In this document: one piece after another, positions 7,106 to 7,724 of the stretch
How positions within the stretch are numbered: position 1 is the stretch's first letter
How the letters are laid out: every line of letters starts with the position of its first letter
Assembly: GCA_003649665.1 (NCBI GenBank)
Contig: QMSL01000061.1
Span: forward strand, 1-7,724
Direction: 5' to 3'
DNA: 7,724 nt
Source: Thermoprotei archaeon
GTDB lineage: Archaea; Thermoproteota; Thermoprotei; QMSL01; B3-G16
Translations under genes and position numbers: made by a program
The notes under the pieces: generated by a model
Told to the model about the DNA's origin: nothing
Database searches by the model: none
What the model saw: only the letters and a program-made list of their open reading frames with translations

Positions 7106-7117
7106 CTAATTAAACTT
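7106..7117 (-). promoter_or_regulatory. TATA-box candidate for rpl7ae-rps28e
   Basis: The minus strand reads AAGTTTAATTAG. A transcription start about 26 bases downstream falls near 7085, giving a leader of about 18 bases that contains the GGTGA site. The AT-rich core is nearly symmetric and could also be read toward rpl24e. Confidence 0.45.
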
Positions 7118-7131
7118 ACCCACATCGCAGG

Positions 7132-7148
7132 ATAATATTAAAATATTT
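7132..7148 (+). promoter_or_regulatory. TATA-box candidate region for rpl24e
   Basis: This AT-only stretch (ATAATATTAAAATATTT) lies about 30-45 bases before the rpl24e ATG. If its left half is the TATA box, transcription would begin near 7162, right at the GAGGTG site. The more distant TAATTAAAC element around 7108-7115 would instead give a leader of about 39 bases. Which one is used cannot be decided from sequence. Confidence 0.35.
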
Positions 7149-7161
7149 GCAACTGTAAAAA

Positions 7162-7167
7162 GAGGTG
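7162..7167 (+). promoter_or_regulatory. ribosome-binding site for rpl24e (decides the ATG start)
   Basis: GAGGTG lies nine bases before ATG 7177. An in-frame GTG at 7165 sits inside this site and would add four residues (MGIH) not typical of the family, so ATG 7177 is preferred. Confidence 0.75.
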
Positions 7168-7176
7168 GGGATTCAC

Positions 7177-7365
7177 ATGCCCAGAATATATACATGTTCG
7201 TTCTGCGGTAGGCCAATTCAACCAGGGAGGATGAGAATGTACATAAAAACGGATGGAACCATCTATAGGTTCTGTTCATCCAAGTGCTTTAAGAGCATGA
7301 TAAAATTAAGAAGAGATCCTAGGAAACTAAAATGGACAGCGAAGTATGGACAAGCAGTAAGGTAA
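7177..7365 (+). CDS. rpl24e: 50S ribosomal protein L24e
   Basis: A small zinc-ribbon protein of the large ribosomal subunit shared by archaea and eukaryotes. At 62 aa it has normal archaeal length. The zinc ligands are Cys7 and Cys10 (CSFC) and Cys33 and Cys37 (CSSKC). The conserved features IQPGRMRMYIKTDGT and the C-terminal RRDPRKLKWT are present, so the protein looks intact. It starts at ATG 7177, nine bases after GAGGTG. It is transcribed away from rpl7ae-rps28e. In Sulfolobus-type genomes, as I recall, these genes run in one direction and are followed by ndk (nucleoside diphosphate kinase). Here the gene is divergent and the next reading frame is a secreted protein, not ndk. Confidence 0.97.
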   Translation: MPRIYTCSFCGRPIQPGRMRMYIKTDGTIYRFCSSKCFKSMIKLRRDPRKLKWTAKYGQAVR

Positions 7366-7401
7366 TCTAATTTTAAAGAGCACATGATTTATGATAAGCA
7401 G

Positions 7402-7411
7402 ATATATAATT
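7402..7411 (+). promoter_or_regulatory. TATA-box candidate for the right-edge gene
   Basis: ATATATAATT lies in the 105-base gap after rpl24e. A start of transcription about 26 bases downstream would be near 7432, giving a leader of about 39 bases. A second TATA-like run, TTTTATA at 7436-7442, would place the start near 7465 and give an almost leaderless message. Both fit the gene at 7471. Confidence 0.4.
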
Positions 7412-7470
7412 CTGGCTAGTAAAAGGAGGTAAAGATTTTATAGCCTAATGACGAAGTTTGTAAGGAAATC

Positions 7471-7724
7471 ATGAAAGGAATAAAACTGATACTAGCATGT
7501 CTGCTATTTATCACGTTCACGATAACACGATGCACCACATGGCAGTACTTAGTGAAGTATGAAGATGACCTCTGGATTCTATACGAGGAGATATCAAACA
7601 ATACGATAAGGACTACGGTTTATGCATACGGCTGTAAGATAATATTGACTTATCCTGCAAGAGTAGAACCCTACGAGAACTTCACAGTTTACATAAACAT
7701 AACGGATCCAGCATGGGCGAAATA
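7471..7724 (+). CDS. secreted or membrane-anchored protein, N-terminal part (cut by window)
   Basis: An open frame begins at ATG 7471 and runs to the window edge (84 codons plus two bases). An in-frame TAG at 7441 lies upstream with no other start codon between, so the start is well fixed; only a weak AAGG precedes it. The first 20 residues form a signal peptide or membrane anchor: a lysine-bearing N-terminus (MKGIK), then the hydrophobic LILACLLFITFTI. The remainder would be outside the cell. It contains three N-glycosylation sequons, at Asn43, Asn70 and Asn76. The segment LTYPARVEPYENFTVYINIT (59-78) looks like the start of a beta-sandwich repeat of the kind found in archaeal surface proteins. 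Cys21 and Cys55 could form a disulfide. Function is unknown, and the family cannot be named from this fragment. Confidence 0.78.
   Translation, partial: MKGIKLILACLLFITFTITRCTTWQYLVKYEDDLWILYEEISNNTIRTTVYAYGCKIILTYPARVEPYENFTVYINITDPAWAK

Noticed and set aside
7416..7601. Minus-strand open frame of 61 codons across the right-edge gene start
   Set aside because: It overlaps the signal-peptide region of the plus-strand gene and has low-complexity, Ser/Tyr-rich composition with no supporting signal.

Overview
The window looks like chromosomal core DNA from a thermophilic archaeon of the Thermoproteota (crenarchaeal/TACK) side. The support is a Sulfolobus-like MCM, a GINS23 gene directly upstream of mcm, a Hel308 helicase, the archaeal ribosomal proteins L7Ae, S28e and L24e, frequent AGG/AGA/ATA codons, Shine-Dalgarno sites of the GGTGA/GAGGTG type and AT-rich TATA-like boxes. 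I cannot name the genus. I see no mobile element, CRISPR array, tRNA or rRNA, and no gene-free stretch longer than about 110 bases.

Layout. At the left edge there may be the last codons of a plus-strand gene, then a small unidentified helical protein (59-262, plus). It converges on, and shares four bases with, a nicotinate phosphoribosyltransferase gene (pncB, 259-1458, minus) that has its own TATA-like element. To its right, all on the minus strand and read right to left, lies a tight replication/repair operon: gins23 (5836-6375), mcm (3773-5839) and hel308 (1566-3776). Each junction overlaps by a few bases, and a promoter candidate precedes gins23. Further right, still on the minus strand, is a two-gene translation operon, rpl7ae (6669-7067) then rps28e (6436-6672), also with an ATGA overlap. 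The intergenic region at 7068-7176 is a divergent promoter region; rpl24e (7177-7365) is read to the right. The right edge holds the start of a probable secreted or membrane-anchored glycoprotein (7471 to the window end, plus), cut off by the window.

How the genes fit together. GINS and MCM are two parts of the archaeal replicative helicase (CMG-like) complex. Hel308 acts at stalled or damaged forks, so the operon would make the unwinding machine and a fork-remodelling helicase from one message with coupled translation. L7Ae, S28e and L24e are ribosome components, and L7Ae also serves in box C/D RNPs and RNase P.

The strongest oddity is in MCM. Its ATPase core is intact, but the N-terminal domain has lost all cysteine/histidine ligands of the usual zinc-binding subdomain, and it also lacks the basic tip of the N-terminal DNA-binding hairpin. 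Smaller oddities are an incomplete C-terminal cysteine cluster in the phosphoribosyltransferase, a degenerate PCNA-binding-like tail on Hel308, and a strong ribosome-binding-type site with no well-placed start codon at 7425-7430. I found no wholly new multi-gene system.
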